The notes below the pieces were generated by a model. That model was not told the origin of the DNA, did no database searches, and saw nothing but the letters and a program-made list of their open reading frames with translations. Source: Pirellulales bacterium (GTDB lineage: Bacteria; Planctomycetota; Planctomycetia; Pirellulales; DATAWG01). From it: a stretch of DNA of 33,625 bases. Location: the NCBI GenBank assembly GCA_035939775.1, contig DASZFO010000372.1:1-33625 (forward strand), written 5' to 3'. The position numbers and the translations under genes are program-made. Positions 17,989 through 26,721 of this stretch are shown here, one piece after another (positions within the stretch are counted from its first letter, which is position 1; every line of letters begins with the position of its first letter).

Positions 17989-20327
17989 TCGGCGATCAGC
18001 TTGTGACCGTCGGGCGGTCCCATGCCGATTTGCTCCGCCAGGGGACGATCGACCTTGAGATCGACGGGCACAAGGTGACCACCTCGCGCGTCAAGACCTT
18101 TGCCGACGCCACGGGCAAGGTCATCTCGACGCGGCTGATGACGATCTACGACGCCGCCACTCAGCTATATGACGAGCATCTCAGGGAGAAAAACCCAATT
18201 CCGCTGCTCTGTCATCGCGAACACATGACTCCGGCTGCCGTCTGCCGCGTTTGTATGGTCGAGGTCAAGGGGCAGCCGCGCTTGGCCCCAGCCTGCCAGC
18301 GGCCGATCGAGCCGGGGATGACGGTCTCGACGATCAGCACCAGCCGAAAGGTGCAGTCGGCGGTGAAAATTCTCACCGAACTCCTCGTGGCCGATCATAT
18401 CCGCCCGCGCGAAACCGGTCGGCAATATGGCGACAACGAGTTGGCGCTATTGGCCGACCGCATGCAAATCTCGGAGCCACGATTTCCAAAGGCCACAAAC
18501 GACCGCGGCCAGGACGAATCGTCGCTGGTGATCGCAGTGGACCACAACGCGTGCATCCTGTGCGATCGCTGCGTGCGGGCCTGCGACGAGGTCCGCCGCA
18601 ACAACGTCATCGGCAGGATGGGGAAGGGCTATTCGGCCCGGATCGCCTTCGATTTGAACGACCCGATGGGGAATTCGTCGTGTGTGGCGTGCGGCGAGTG
18701 CATGATCTCCTGCCCGACCGGCGCCCTGACGAATCGGGCCGTAGTCGACCTTACCTCGGTGGTGGCCGATTCGCCGGGGGCGACGCTCGTCCCAGCCGCT
18801 GAACTGGCCGAGAATCCGCTTTTCTCCGGAATCTCGCGCCCGTTCCTGGAATGGAACCGGGGGGCCGTGATCCGACGGAGTTTCAAGAAAGGGGAAGTCA
18901 TTTGCCGTGAAGGGGAATTCGGCTCAACAGCGTTTGTGATGGAACGCGGCAAGTTCGAGGTCCGAATCCGCTCGCCGCTCAGCCACGTCGCCTCCGTGAA
19001 AAAGGGACTGTTGGGATTCTTCGGGCGATTGGCAAACGGGCTTACTCGCCGCGATGACGATCGAGCGGCCGGCGGACAAGCAAATCGATTTATCCACGTC
19101 GATGCGCCGGTTTCATTGGAGTATGGCGATCCGGTTGCGATTCTGACGCCCGACGACGTGATCTTCGGCGAAATGACCTGCATGAGCCATTATCCGCGAT
19201 CGGCCACGGTGACGGCCGCGGAAGATTGCACGGTGCTCGAGATTCTTCGCAACGTGCTCTATATGCTTCAGCGCAACAAGGCCTCGAAGCGCGTTCTCGA
19301 CGATCTCTATCGTCGCCGCTCGCTTGAGACCCACCTGAAAAGCGTGCGCATTTTTTCGGAGGGGCTAGCCGACAAAACGGAGTTCGGCCGGTTCGTCGAT
19401 TTCCTCCGCAATCGGGTACAGTTGATCCGCGTCCATCCGGGCCAAGTGATCTTTCGCCAAGGCGATCGAGCCGACCATTTTTACATGGTCCGCGTCGGCT
19501 TCGTCAAAGTTTCGCAGAGCCGGCTCGGCGGCGAGCACGTGCTGAATTACATCGGCCCTGGCGGCTATTTCGGCGAGATCGGTCTGCTAGCCCATCTGCC
19601 CGAGATTCAGGCACTGGCGGCAACAGGGGTGCGCACGGCGACTTGCACCGCGCTCGACCACGTCGATCTGGTGCGAGTCGGCGGCGATGATTTTCGGGAA
19701 TTGGTCGAAGCGTTTCCCACATTGCGGCGGCAACTGGCAAAGCTGGCCATCGAGCGGTTGGAAGAAAACGAACGGGTCCGCACGCAGATCGAACACGTGC
19801 CGCTGGCAGAATTCTTGAGCCAAGGATTGATGAACGCTCAAAGTCTGTTGGTGCTCGATTTGGAAAAATGCACCCGCTGCGACGAATGCACGAAGGCCTG
19901 CGCCGACGCTCACGACGGCGTGACGCGACTGATCCGTGAAGGCTTACGATTCGATCGGTTCCTGGTGACCAGCTCCTGCCGCTCCTGTTTGGATCCCTAT
20001 TGCATGGTCGGGTGCCCGGTTGGATCGATCCGAAGGCGGAACAGCCGCGAGATCGTCATCGAGGATTGGTGCATCGGCTGTGGCAAATGCGCTCAGAATT
20101 GTCCGTATGGCAATATCAACATGCACGGTTTTATCACGGGCGAGCAGGCGCCCGATCCGCAGCGGCCGGAGCGGATGATCCCCGTCGTGCGGCAGAAGGC
20201 CACGACCTGCGATTTGTGTGCCAGCGTCGATGGCCAGCCGAGCTGCGTTTACGCCTGCCCGCACGACGCCGCGCATCGGATGAGCGGCACGGAGCTGCTC
20301 GATTTGGTCGACCTACGGGAAGGATAG
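17955..20327 (+). CDS. NuoG-like iron-sulphur protein fused to two cNMP-binding domains and a four-cluster ferredoxin
   Basis: This is a 790-residue cytoplasmic protein starting at TTG 17955 and overlapping NuoEF by 34 bases. In order, it has a NuoG-type [2Fe-2S] domain (Cys86, 97, 100, 114) and a remnant of the His/Cys domain with the His kept but its cysteines missing (near residue 148). Then come two [4Fe-4S] sites (CILCDRCVRAC from 200; CVACGECMISC from 243). Two cyclic-nucleotide-binding domains follow, at about 295-435 (phosphate cassette FGEMTCMSHYPRSATV) and 476-590 (FGEIGLLAHLPE, with a short insertion before RTAT). The tail (639-768) resembles DmsB/HybA, with four cysteine quartets. 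No molybdopterin domain is present. It probably carries electrons from the flavin subunit towards the membrane cytochromes. Whether it binds cAMP or cGMP is unknown, but cassette 1 keeps its Glu and Arg. Confidence 0.92.
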   Translation: MSSEAEEFEALIGDQLVTVGRSHADLLRQGTIDLEIDGHKVTTSRVKTFADATGKVISTRLMTIYDAATQLYDEHLREKNPIPLLCHREHMTPAAVCRVCMVEVKGQPRLAPACQRPIEPGMTVSTISTSRKVQSAVKILTELLVADHIRPRETGRQYGDNELALLADRMQISEPRFPKATNDRGQDESSLVIAVDHNACILCDRCVRACDEVRRNNVIGRMGKGYSARIAFDLNDPMGNSSCVACGECMISCPTGALTNRAVVDLTSVVADSPGATLVPAAELAENPLFSGISRPFLEWNRGAVIRRSFKKGEVICREGEFGSTAFVMERGKFEVRIRSPLSHVASVKKGLLGFFGRLANGLTRRDDDRAAGGQANRFIHVDAPVSLEYGDPVAILTPDDVIFGEMTCMSHYPRSATVTAAEDCTVLEILRNVLYMLQRNKASKRVLDDLYRRRSLETHLKSVRIFSEGLADKTEFGRFVDFLRNRVQLIRVHPGQVIFRQGDRADHFYMVRVGFVKVSQSRLGGEHVLNYIGPGGYFGEIGLLAHLPEIQALAATGVRTATCTALDHVDLVRVGGDDFRELVEAFPTLRRQLAKLAIERLEENERVRTQIEHVPLAEFLSQGLMNAQSLLVLDLEKCTRCDECTKACADAHDGVTRLIREGLRFDRFLVTSSCRSCLDPYCMVGCPVGSIRRRNSREIVIEDWCIGCGKCAQNCPYGNINMHGFITGEQAPDPQRPERMIPVVRQKATTCDLCASVDGQPSCVYACPHDAAHRMSGTELLDLVDLREG

Positions 20328-20332
20328 AGATC

Positions 20333-21949
20333 ATGCGGTGGTTATTCGCAGCGATTGTCGCGGCGGCCACGATGGCTTTGGCCGCTTGGCTCGCTGCCGC
20401 CGACTCGACTCCCGCACCAATGGCTCCGGAAACGATCTCGTCGCCCAGTCCCACGTCGCACCCGACCGATCCCGCCTCTGAAACGACCGCATCGATCGCT
20501 CGACGCTTTCTTGGTGTCAGTTCCTGCGCCTCAGTGGCGTGCCACGGCGGCCCGATCTCGGCCGATCCGAGCGCCAAGTGGCGCAGTTCGTATACCGTCT
20601 GGGCCACGATCGACAAGCACAGCCGCGCGTTTTCCGTGCTCTTCGAGCCGCGCTCGAAGCGAATTGTCCAGTTGCTCGATCATCTGCCGAGCGTCGATCA
20701 GGCTCGGCCGTATCAGGAAGAGCGCTGTCTGGCCTGTCATTCGACCGGCCAAAGTTTCCAGAAGACGGACACCAGCATTCTGGCCGACGGCGTCGGCTGC
20801 GAACTCTGCCATGGCCCGGCCCAGAATTGGCTCAAGAAACACACGGAGCGAGCCTGGCTCGATTCTCGCGCCGCCAAGTTCGAGCCATTGCCGGACATGA
20901 CCGACACCCGCGACCTGCTCCCCCGAGCAATGGCTTGTGCGAAATGCCATGTCGGGTCACGAGAGCCAGGCCAGCCGGCCCGCGACGTGAATCACGACCT
21001 GATCGCCGCGGGCCATCCGCGGCTCGATTTCGAGTTCCACGCTTATTCGGGCGTAATGCCGAAGCATTGGACGGATGAACCAGGAAAGAAACCAAACTAC
21101 AAGACCGATCGCGAGACGCACGCCGCGGCCTGGGCCATTGGCCAAGCGGTCTCGGCGGAGGCGGCGCTTAAGCTCATCGCCGCTCGCGCGGTGGCGGACA
21201 AACCGCAATCGGTTGCTGCCGCGAAGACATTGCCGATCGCCCGCCATCCCGAATTCTCGGAATACGACTGCTACGCTTGCCATCATGAACTCAGCAGCAA
21301 GTTCCCCAGCAGCCGCCAGGCGCTTGCCCGAATGGATCCCAGCCATCATTCGCCTGGATCATTGCCGAGGAGTACGTGGTATTTCACATCTCCCCAACTG
21401 CTGAGCGACGCCCAGTCCGGGTTAGCACCGGCGGGCCAACTCGCGAAATCGCTAACCAAACTCATTGGCGGCACGTGGTCGCCGGACGATCCGTCGACAG
21501 CGGATCAAAATGTCGCGGAATTGGCCGCGTCCATGCGCCATCTGGCCGAGGCAGAAGCCAAAGCGTCATGGGACGAATCGATGATCGACCGGCTACTAGC
21601 CCGCGCGACCGATGTTTCCACACTCGCGCCGAATTGGGACAGCGCCGCGCAGCGGTTCCTCGCGATCGAGGCGCTGTTGGCGGCGCGGCGCGAGTTGCCT
21701 TCGCGATTGGGTCAAGCCGCGTCGGCCGAAGAACTTGAGATCGATCAGGCGCTCGGAGAAATTCACAAGCTCCTCGAATTCCGAATTGACGCCAGCACGG
21801 GGTCGAGCGAACCCGTCAAAGGGGCAACGGATCACGCCGCGCCGCGGATTGACAGCCCGCGCGGCTACGATCCGCTCGCCGTGCAACAGGCATTTTCTCG
21901 AGTCTTCGCGGCCATCGGCAAGACGCTGCGCGTCGGGGAGAGTAAATGA
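20333..21949 (+). CDS. Cytochrome c554-like multihaem protein
   Basis: This is a 538-residue protein. ATG 20333 follows GGAAGGA and a five-base gap from the previous gene. Residues 1-23 form a signal peptide or anchor. Haem sites: an unusual CX4CH (CASVACH, residue 65), then CXXCH at 132, 156, 202 and 313. GVGCELCHGPAQNWLKKH and the AGHPRLDFEFH segment are typical of the cytochrome c554/HAO-like superfamily. The C-terminal 200 residues have no haem sites and are helical and Ala-rich. It forms a pair with the next gene, which shares the same plan. It is probably periplasmic, either an electron carrier or the site of substrate turnover; catalysis cannot be claimed. Confidence 0.88.
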   Translation: MRWLFAAIVAAATMALAAWLAAADSTPAPMAPETISSPSPTSHPTDPASETTASIARRFLGVSSCASVACHGGPISADPSAKWRSSYTVWATIDKHSRAFSVLFEPRSKRIVQLLDHLPSVDQARPYQEERCLACHSTGQSFQKTDTSILADGVGCELCHGPAQNWLKKHTERAWLDSRAAKFEPLPDMTDTRDLLPRAMACAKCHVGSREPGQPARDVNHDLIAAGHPRLDFEFHAYSGVMPKHWTDEPGKKPNYKTDRETHAAAWAIGQAVSAEAALKLIAARAVADKPQSVAAAKTLPIARHPEFSEYDCYACHHELSSKFPSSRQALARMDPSHHSPGSLPRSTWYFTSPQLLSDAQSGLAPAGQLAKSLTKLIGGTWSPDDPSTADQNVAELAASMRHLAEAEAKASWDESMIDRLLARATDVSTLAPNWDSAAQRFLAIEALLAARRELPSRLGQAASAEELEIDQALGEIHKLLEFRIDASTGSSEPVKGATDHAAPRIDSPRGYDPLAVQQAFSRVFAAIGKTLRVGESK

Positions 21950-23457
21950 AATCGCGCCTCGCGCTAGTCCGACCTGGCATCGCCGCGGCGCTAGCGCTGC
22001 TCGCGCCGGCCGCTTGGTTCGGCTTCGGGCTGGGGGCCGGAGCAGACGGTCAAGGTGTCCCCGCACTCAATGCCGCAGAGAAGCCGGAATCGCCGTCGGC
22101 CCGATATATGGGGACCGCCTCCTGCTCGCTGTGCCACGACAACGGCTCCCCTCGATTCCCTACCGACCTGGTCAGTCTAAACGAGTATCACATCTGGGCA
22201 GCCGACGACAAGCAAGATCGCCACGCCGCCGACGTGCATCATTTGGCATATAAGGCGCTAGTCGGCCCTCGGGCGAAGGAAATCGAGCAGGCAATGGGGC
22301 GGCCCGACGGCTGGGCGACCACCGCCGAGAGCGGCTGCTTAAGTTGCCATTCCGCGAACCTGCACGCCAATAATTGCGATCACTCACTAAATATCCCGGT
22401 GGAACTCGCGCAAGGGGTCGGTTGCGAGGCCTGCCACGGCCCGGCATCGCTCTGGATCGACAAGCATTGGAAGCGCTCCGAGTGGCGCGACGACAAGCAG
22501 CTTTCCGCGGAGGCGAAGCAAGATCGCTACAAGTTGACGAACGTTCGCGATCCTGTCGCGCGGACGGAGCTTTGCCTTTCGTGCCATCTCGGCAATAGGA
22601 CGGAGGGAAAGTTCATTACACACGAAATGTTCGCCGCTGGCCATCCGCCGCTGCCGCCGTTTGAAATCGAGGCGTTTCTAGACAACATGCCGCGACATTG
22701 GCGGCCCGCCGCGGAAAAGCCGCCCGACGCGCAGGCGTATCTTGGCTTTCGTCCGCTCGAGCGAACGCGGGCAGTCGTCTTGGAAGGATTGATCGAATTA
22801 CGAGCTTCAATCCGATTGCTCGCCGAACAGACGAAGGAGTCCCGGCCTCCCAACGCCGAGCCGAATCGCGGCGTGTCAGATTTCGCGCTCTACGATTGCG
22901 CCGCCTGCCACCACGAACTCATCATTCCGAGCCAGCGGCAGGAGCGAGGCTACAATGACTTCGCTCCCGGCCGGCCGGCGCTGCGCTATTGGGCTTTGCC
23001 ACTGGCCGAGCTTGGCCTGGGCGCCGTCAAGCCGGATGATGCTGCGTCAGATCGGACAAAGCTCGAAGCGATTCTGTCGCCACTGGCGGCCGCTGCAAAC
23101 GAATCACCGTTCGGCCTGCCGGCTGCGATTGGCGCTGCGGCGCACAAAGTCGCTGCCGAACTGGACAAGTCGATCACGTCACTCGCGGCGAAAGATTTTG
23201 ACACGGCCAGCGCCAAACGGATGCTCGCTCAGGTGTGCCGAATTGGCAGCGATTCGCCGCTGGATTACGATTCGGCGCGGCAAATGACGTCGGCGATCGA
23301 GGCAATCGTTGCCGATTTGGGAGACAAGCTCGACACAAACTCCGTCGCAGCGGCCGAGTCGCTCTTGCGTGGGACGTCATTGACCAACACTTCGGGTTTC
23401 GACCCCGAAGACTTCCGCGCCAAGCTCAAAAACCTCGCCAATGCTTTGGCACATTAG
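21946..23457 (+). CDS. Cytochrome c554-like pentahaem protein
   Basis: This is a 503-residue protein whose ATG overlaps the previous stop (ATGA, 21946-21949). Residues 10-32 form a signal peptide or anchor. CXXCH motifs start at 60, 131, 160, 210 and 318. The order CSLCH, CLSCH, GVGCEACHGPASLWIDKHW, ELCLSCHLGN, AGHPPLPPFEIEAF and YDCAACHHEL follows the preceding protein motif by motif, so the two are diverged paralogues. The C-terminal part is again haem-free and helical. Here the first site is a normal CXXCH, whereas its partner has CX4CH. It is the last gene of the electron-transfer run. Confidence 0.9.
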   Translation: MKSRLALVRPGIAAALALLAPAAWFGFGLGAGADGQGVPALNAAEKPESPSARYMGTASCSLCHDNGSPRFPTDLVSLNEYHIWAADDKQDRHAADVHHLAYKALVGPRAKEIEQAMGRPDGWATTAESGCLSCHSANLHANNCDHSLNIPVELAQGVGCEACHGPASLWIDKHWKRSEWRDDKQLSAEAKQDRYKLTNVRDPVARTELCLSCHLGNRTEGKFITHEMFAAGHPPLPPFEIEAFLDNMPRHWRPAAEKPPDAQAYLGFRPLERTRAVVLEGLIELRASIRLLAEQTKESRPPNAEPNRGVSDFALYDCAACHHELIIPSQRQERGYNDFAPGRPALRYWALPLAELGLGAVKPDDAASDRTKLEAILSPLAAAANESPFGLPAAIGAAAHKVAAELDKSITSLAAKDFDTASAKRMLAQVCRIGSDSPLDYDSARQMTSAIEAIVADLGDKLDTNSVAAAESLLRGTSLTNTSGFDPEDFRAKLKNLANALAH

Positions 23458-23675
23458 TCATCGCCATCCGACAGGTCAACGCGGTGCGATGCGCGCCACT
23501 CGAACGAGTATCACGGAACCCGGGACGTCAGTTACGAGAAAGAAGGGATTGGATTGCCACGAATGCCGGAGATTGGCCCATGAATTGCAGATCAACTCTT
23601 CCGGAATTTGATGTCGCCTCGCGGGACTTGATGACATGCCCGCGCGGCTCGATACGAGAAAACGAGGGTCCGTCG

Positions 23676-24044
23676 ATGTATTGCCCAACTGAGTGCGTAC
23701 CGCGCGGAGCGCCTTTGGTGCTGGCTCGACAGCGACTAGTGCAGATTTCGCAGATTGCTCGCGAATCGCGGGGGAGCGACGTTATTTGTCGTCACTGGCC
23801 GAACTCGCGTTTCGACCGGATTGAGCGGCTCGCTTCCACGCTGCTGGAATCTCCGCCTGCCGACCTAACGGCGATGGCGATGGACGAACTGGAACTGTTG
23901 CGCAGCGCGCTCCACAGCAATATGTCGCGATTTACGGACCTCCTGGAAGACGTGCACGACAAGCCGGATTGGCGCTTGGCCTATTTATGTTATTTCGTGC
24001 CGTTTGCGCTGGCGGTGCTCTGCGACGCGACCTGGGGAAAATAG
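23676..24044 (+). CDS. Hypothetical protein, Cys-containing with hydrophobic C-terminus
   Basis: This is an open frame giving 122 residues from ATG 23676 (GAGGG-like site upstream); an in-frame ATG at 23580 would give 154. I do not recognise it. The protein starts MYCPTECVPRG, has a helical middle (MAMDELELLRSALHSNMSRF) and ends in a hydrophobic stretch (RLAYLCYFVPFALAVLC) that could be a tail anchor. It follows the cytochrome run by about 220 bases in the same direction and ends before the convergent flagellin terminator. The frame may be real but has no outside support. Confidence 0.45.
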   Translation: MYCPTECVPRGAPLVLARQRLVQISQIARESRGSDVICRHWPNSRFDRIERLASTLLESPPADLTAMAMDELELLRSALHSNMSRFTDLLEDVHDKPDWRLAYLCYFVPFALAVLCDATWGK

Positions 24045-24125
24045 TAGCGGCCGGGGACTGGGGGCTCGAGACGCGCAGGCGGAGCCTGGACTATCTTCCA
24101 GTCAAACGCGCCGGTGCATCGGTTC

Positions 24126-24170
24126 GAAAAAAACCGGCCCGCCGATCACGAGGAGCGGCGGGCCGGCGGT
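24126..24170 (-). terminator. Rho-independent terminator of the flagellin gene
   Basis: CCGGCCCGCC (24134-24143) pairs with GGCGGGCCGG (24157-24166). Read on the minus strand, the stem is followed by seven U residues (the plus-strand A run at 24127-24133), about 30 bases after the flagellin stop. For plus-strand transcripts the hairpin is followed only by GTTTATT, so it may also act weakly in that direction. Confidence 0.85.
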
Positions 24171-24193
24171 TTATTGAGTTTCGCTGGCGACGA

Positions 24194-26545
24194 CTAGAGG
24201 TTCTTGAATAGGGCCAGCACTTGCTGCGGGGCCGAGTTCGAGATCTGCAAGACCGAGGTGCCCGATTGCACCAGGATTTGCGCCCTGGTCAGGTTCGCCG
24301 TTTCGACGGCGAAGTCGGCGTCCTGAATGTTGCTCTGAGCGTTCGTCAGGTTCGAGACCGTATCGGTCAAGGTATTGATGTTGGTCTGGAGCGTCGTCGA
24401 TTGGAAGGCGCCGAGTTGACCACGCAGGCTGGCGACTTTCGTGATCGCTTCACTGACGACGGCGGCCGCGCCGGTCGTGTCGGTGGTCAAACTCTTGTCT
24501 CCGCCGGAACGAAGCTCGTAGAGGGTTCCGGACACGCCGCCGAGCGTTGTGGTGCTAACGCTGGGGATGCCGAGGCGAGCCTGTTCTTGCGAGACTACAT
24601 CGGGACCGAGCTGGAAGTTCGCCCCGCCACCGGTGATCGAGAAGTTAAAGCTGTCTCCCGAGGCGAAGTTCGCGTTCACCGAGAAGCTGAGGTTCAGCGT
24701 CGAGGTGTTGAGCGAGGCCGCCAGCCCATTGCCGTTCGCCTCAACGCCGTTGATCCGGGCCTGAATGTCCGTTCCGACGTTTCTGGTCGAGGCGGTGTGG
24801 TCGGCGAGATGGGTCGAGAACGATCCCGACAGGGCCTTGGCCGACACGAAGGCGGCCGATCCATAGTCGGTCGAATCGAGCTTGAGCTGGCTGCCGGAGA
24901 TCGTGGCGGTTACGCCGGTCGAGTCACTGACCTGATTCACGGCCGTCTGGAGCTGGGCCAGCGTCGTGCCGGCGCCGAAATTGAACACCTGGAATCCCTT
25001 GTCGCCGCCGATCTGCAGGATCGTGTTCGAGGCCAACGGGCCGCCGGAGTAAATCAATTGGCCTTGCTTCGCCTGTTGATCGACGTTGACTAGCACGCCG
25101 ACCGAAGTGCCAGTCCCAAAATCGGCCTGATTGATCTGGAGATCGGAGATGGCCGCGCTTCCCGTGGCGCCTCCGGTAGTGACGTTGGTCAGCGTGCCCG
25201 CGGCATTGCTGCCCAATCCTCCGCCCGCAGTCGCGGCGCTGAACGTTCCGTTGGCGTTGATTGCCGAAATCAATTGGCTTGTCGTGGAATTGGCATTCGA
25301 GTGGATCGTCAACGTGTTGGTGCCGGCGTTGTACGAGGCGGTTTCGTGCCCCGTCGCCGCGTTCTGATTGATGACCACGCTGGTGTTGTTGAATGCGGTC
25401 CCTCCGGTGACGGCGGTCAAGTTGATTTCGTTGTTGTACGCGCCCCCGGTCGTCACCGCTGACGTTGTGCCGGCCTGAACCGGATTCGTGCCGGCGCTGG
25501 TAGTGCTGCCGCTGAATACGCCGGTGGCATTGATCGCCGCGACGATTTGAGCGGTGGTGGACGCGGCGTTCGAGTGGATCGTCAACGTATTGGATCCAGC
25601 GCTGTAGGCGGCCGTCTCGGCGCCGGTTGCGGCATCGTTCGTCACCGTGACGTTCGCATTGTTGTAGGCCGTACCCGCCGCCGATGCGGAAAGTACGATC
25701 TGATTGTTGAAGCTGCCGCCGGCGGTCGTGCCACTACCCGTGCCGACCGTGCCGGCATTGGCCACCACCGCGGCGAAGGCCGAATTGGCACTGGCGTTGG
25801 CTGCCACGGCGGCGACCACGCTCGCGGCGGTCGCGGCGCTGTTTGCGGTTATGGTGAGGGTCTTGGCGACCGAATCGTATGCCGCGGTGGCCGTTGCGCC
25901 TGAGTTGCCGGCGACGTAGTCGATCGTGACGCCGTTGTTGCCGTAGCCGTTGCTCTTGGCAGTGAATGTCACCGAGCCACCGCCCGTGCCCACGACCGTT
26001 GCGGCCGCGGCCGCATCCGAGGTCCCTCCAAAGCTGCCGGTGGCTTCGACGTTAAGCTGTGTGCCGATCGTGCCGGTCGCTTTCGGATCGACGGTGCCGG
26101 CCGAGGACGTGAGGAAGTCCAAGCTGCCGTCCAAGAGGCGGCGGTTTTGGAACGAAGTGGATTGCGAGATGCGGTCGATGGCCGCCAGGGACGAATCAAC
26201 CTGCAATTGATTGGCCGCGATTTGGTCGGTGCTCAAGGCGCCGGTGTTGGCGGCGTCGCTCACCAACCCGCGAATGCTGTTCAACAAAGTGCTGACCTGG
26301 CTGAGCGCGCTGTCAGCGGTCGAAATCAGCTCGTTGGCCTGCTGGCTATTGGTGATCGCTTGATTCGTGCTGTTGATATCGCTTTGCAACACTTGGCTCG
26401 CGATCAGGCCGGCCGGGTCGTCGGCGCCGGTGTTGATCCGCAAACCAGTGCTGAGCCGAGTGAGAGCTTGCTGCAATTGATTGTGCGACCGCGCCAACGC
26501 CGTTTGGGCGACCAAGGAACTGACATTTGTGTTAATTCGGCTCAT
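24194..26545 (-). CDS. fliC: Flagellin with repeated variable domain
   Basis: Flagellin forms the flagellar filament and is exported through the flagellar type III apparatus. This 783-residue protein is much longer than the usual 270-500. The conserved D0/D1 N-terminus is intact (MSRINTNVSSLVAQTALARS, TRLSTGLRINTGADDPAGL, QVDSSLAAIDRIS), as is the C-terminus (NLTRAQILVQSGTSVLQISN, ending VLALFKNL). The centre is Ala/Thr/Gly/Asn-rich and holds at least two clear copies, and a third diverged one, of an approximately 91-residue unit containing NTLTIHSN and AAIN (about 25170-25990). The N-terminal, Asn/Thr-rich domains would be exposed on the filament. A sigma-28-like promoter lies upstream and a terminator downstream, so it is a separate transcript from csrA. 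Confidence 0.96.
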   Translation of the reverse strand: MSRINTNVSSLVAQTALARSHNQLQQALTRLSTGLRINTGADDPAGLIASQVLQSDINSTNQAITNSQQANELISTADSALSQVSTLLNSIRGLVSDAANTGALSTDQIAANQLQVDSSLAAIDRISQSTSFQNRRLLDGSLDFLTSSAGTVDPKATGTIGTQLNVEATGSFGGTSDAAAAATVVGTGGGSVTFTAKSNGYGNNGVTIDYVAGNSGATATAAYDSVAKTLTITANSAATAASVVAAVAANASANSAFAAVVANAGTVGTGSGTTAGGSFNNQIVLSASAAGTAYNNANVTVTNDAATGAETAAYSAGSNTLTIHSNAASTTAQIVAAINATGVFSGSTTSAGTNPVQAGTTSAVTTGGAYNNEINLTAVTGGTAFNNTSVVINQNAATGHETASYNAGTNTLTIHSNANSTTSQLISAINANGTFSAATAGGGLGSNAAGTLTNVTTGGATGSAAISDLQINQADFGTGTSVGVLVNVDQQAKQGQLIYSGGPLASNTILQIGGDKGFQVFNFGAGTTLAQLQTAVNQVSDSTGVTATISGSQLKLDSTDYGSAAFVSAKALSGSFSTHLADHTASTRNVGTDIQARINGVEANGNGLAASLNTSTLNLSFSVNANFASGDSFNFSITGGGANFQLGPDVVSQEQARLGIPSVSTTTLGGVSGTLYELRSGGDKSLTTDTTGAAAVVSEAITKVASLRGQLGAFQSTTLQTNINTLTDTVSNLTNAQSNIQDADFAVETANLTRAQILVQSGTSVLQISNSAPQQVLALFKNL
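25170..25990 (-). repeat. In-frame tandem repeats in the flagellin variable region
   Basis: The plus-strand sequence CGAGTGGATCGTCAACGT recurs with a spacing of 273 bases (GTGGATCGTC at 25301 and at 25574), equal to 91 codons, and the encoded units share YNN, GAETA/GHETA, NTLTIHSN and AAINA. A third unit towards 25850 (KTLTITANS) is more diverged. Boundaries are approximate. Confidence 0.75.
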
Positions 26546-26624
26546 CTCTGAACACCTTGGATGGTAAAAGGGTGCTTTGGATCGTCGCGCAACTTGATCG
26601 CCGACAAGAGCGATCTAGGGGGAG

Positions 26625-26652
26625 CTATCGACTATTCAAAATGAGGGCTTTA
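26625..26652 (-). promoter_or_regulatory. Sigma-28 (FliA)-like promoter of flagellin
   Basis: On the minus strand the sequence reads TAAAGCCC, 12 bases, GTCGATAG, close to the FliA consensus TAAAGTTT-N11-GCCGATAA. It lies about 80 bases before the flagellin ATG, giving a leader of roughly 70 bases. Spacing is one base longer than the consensus. Confidence 0.6.
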
Positions 26653-26721
26653 GGTAAAATAAGGAATTCCACCAATCCTGCACTCCAGAATCTATTTCGG
26701 CAGGCGAATTGGCAAAGACCA

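Noticed and set aside
13587-23457. Classical complex I (nuo) operon
   Set aside because: Only E, F and a truncated G-like protein are present; no NuoB, C, D, I or membrane subunits A, H, J-N are in the window, and multihaem cytochromes take their place.
23235-23579. Long upstream extension of the frame ending at 24044
   Set aside because: It overlaps the end of the pentahaem gene in another frame and is Arg-rich shadow sequence; only the part after 23580 or 23676 is plausible.
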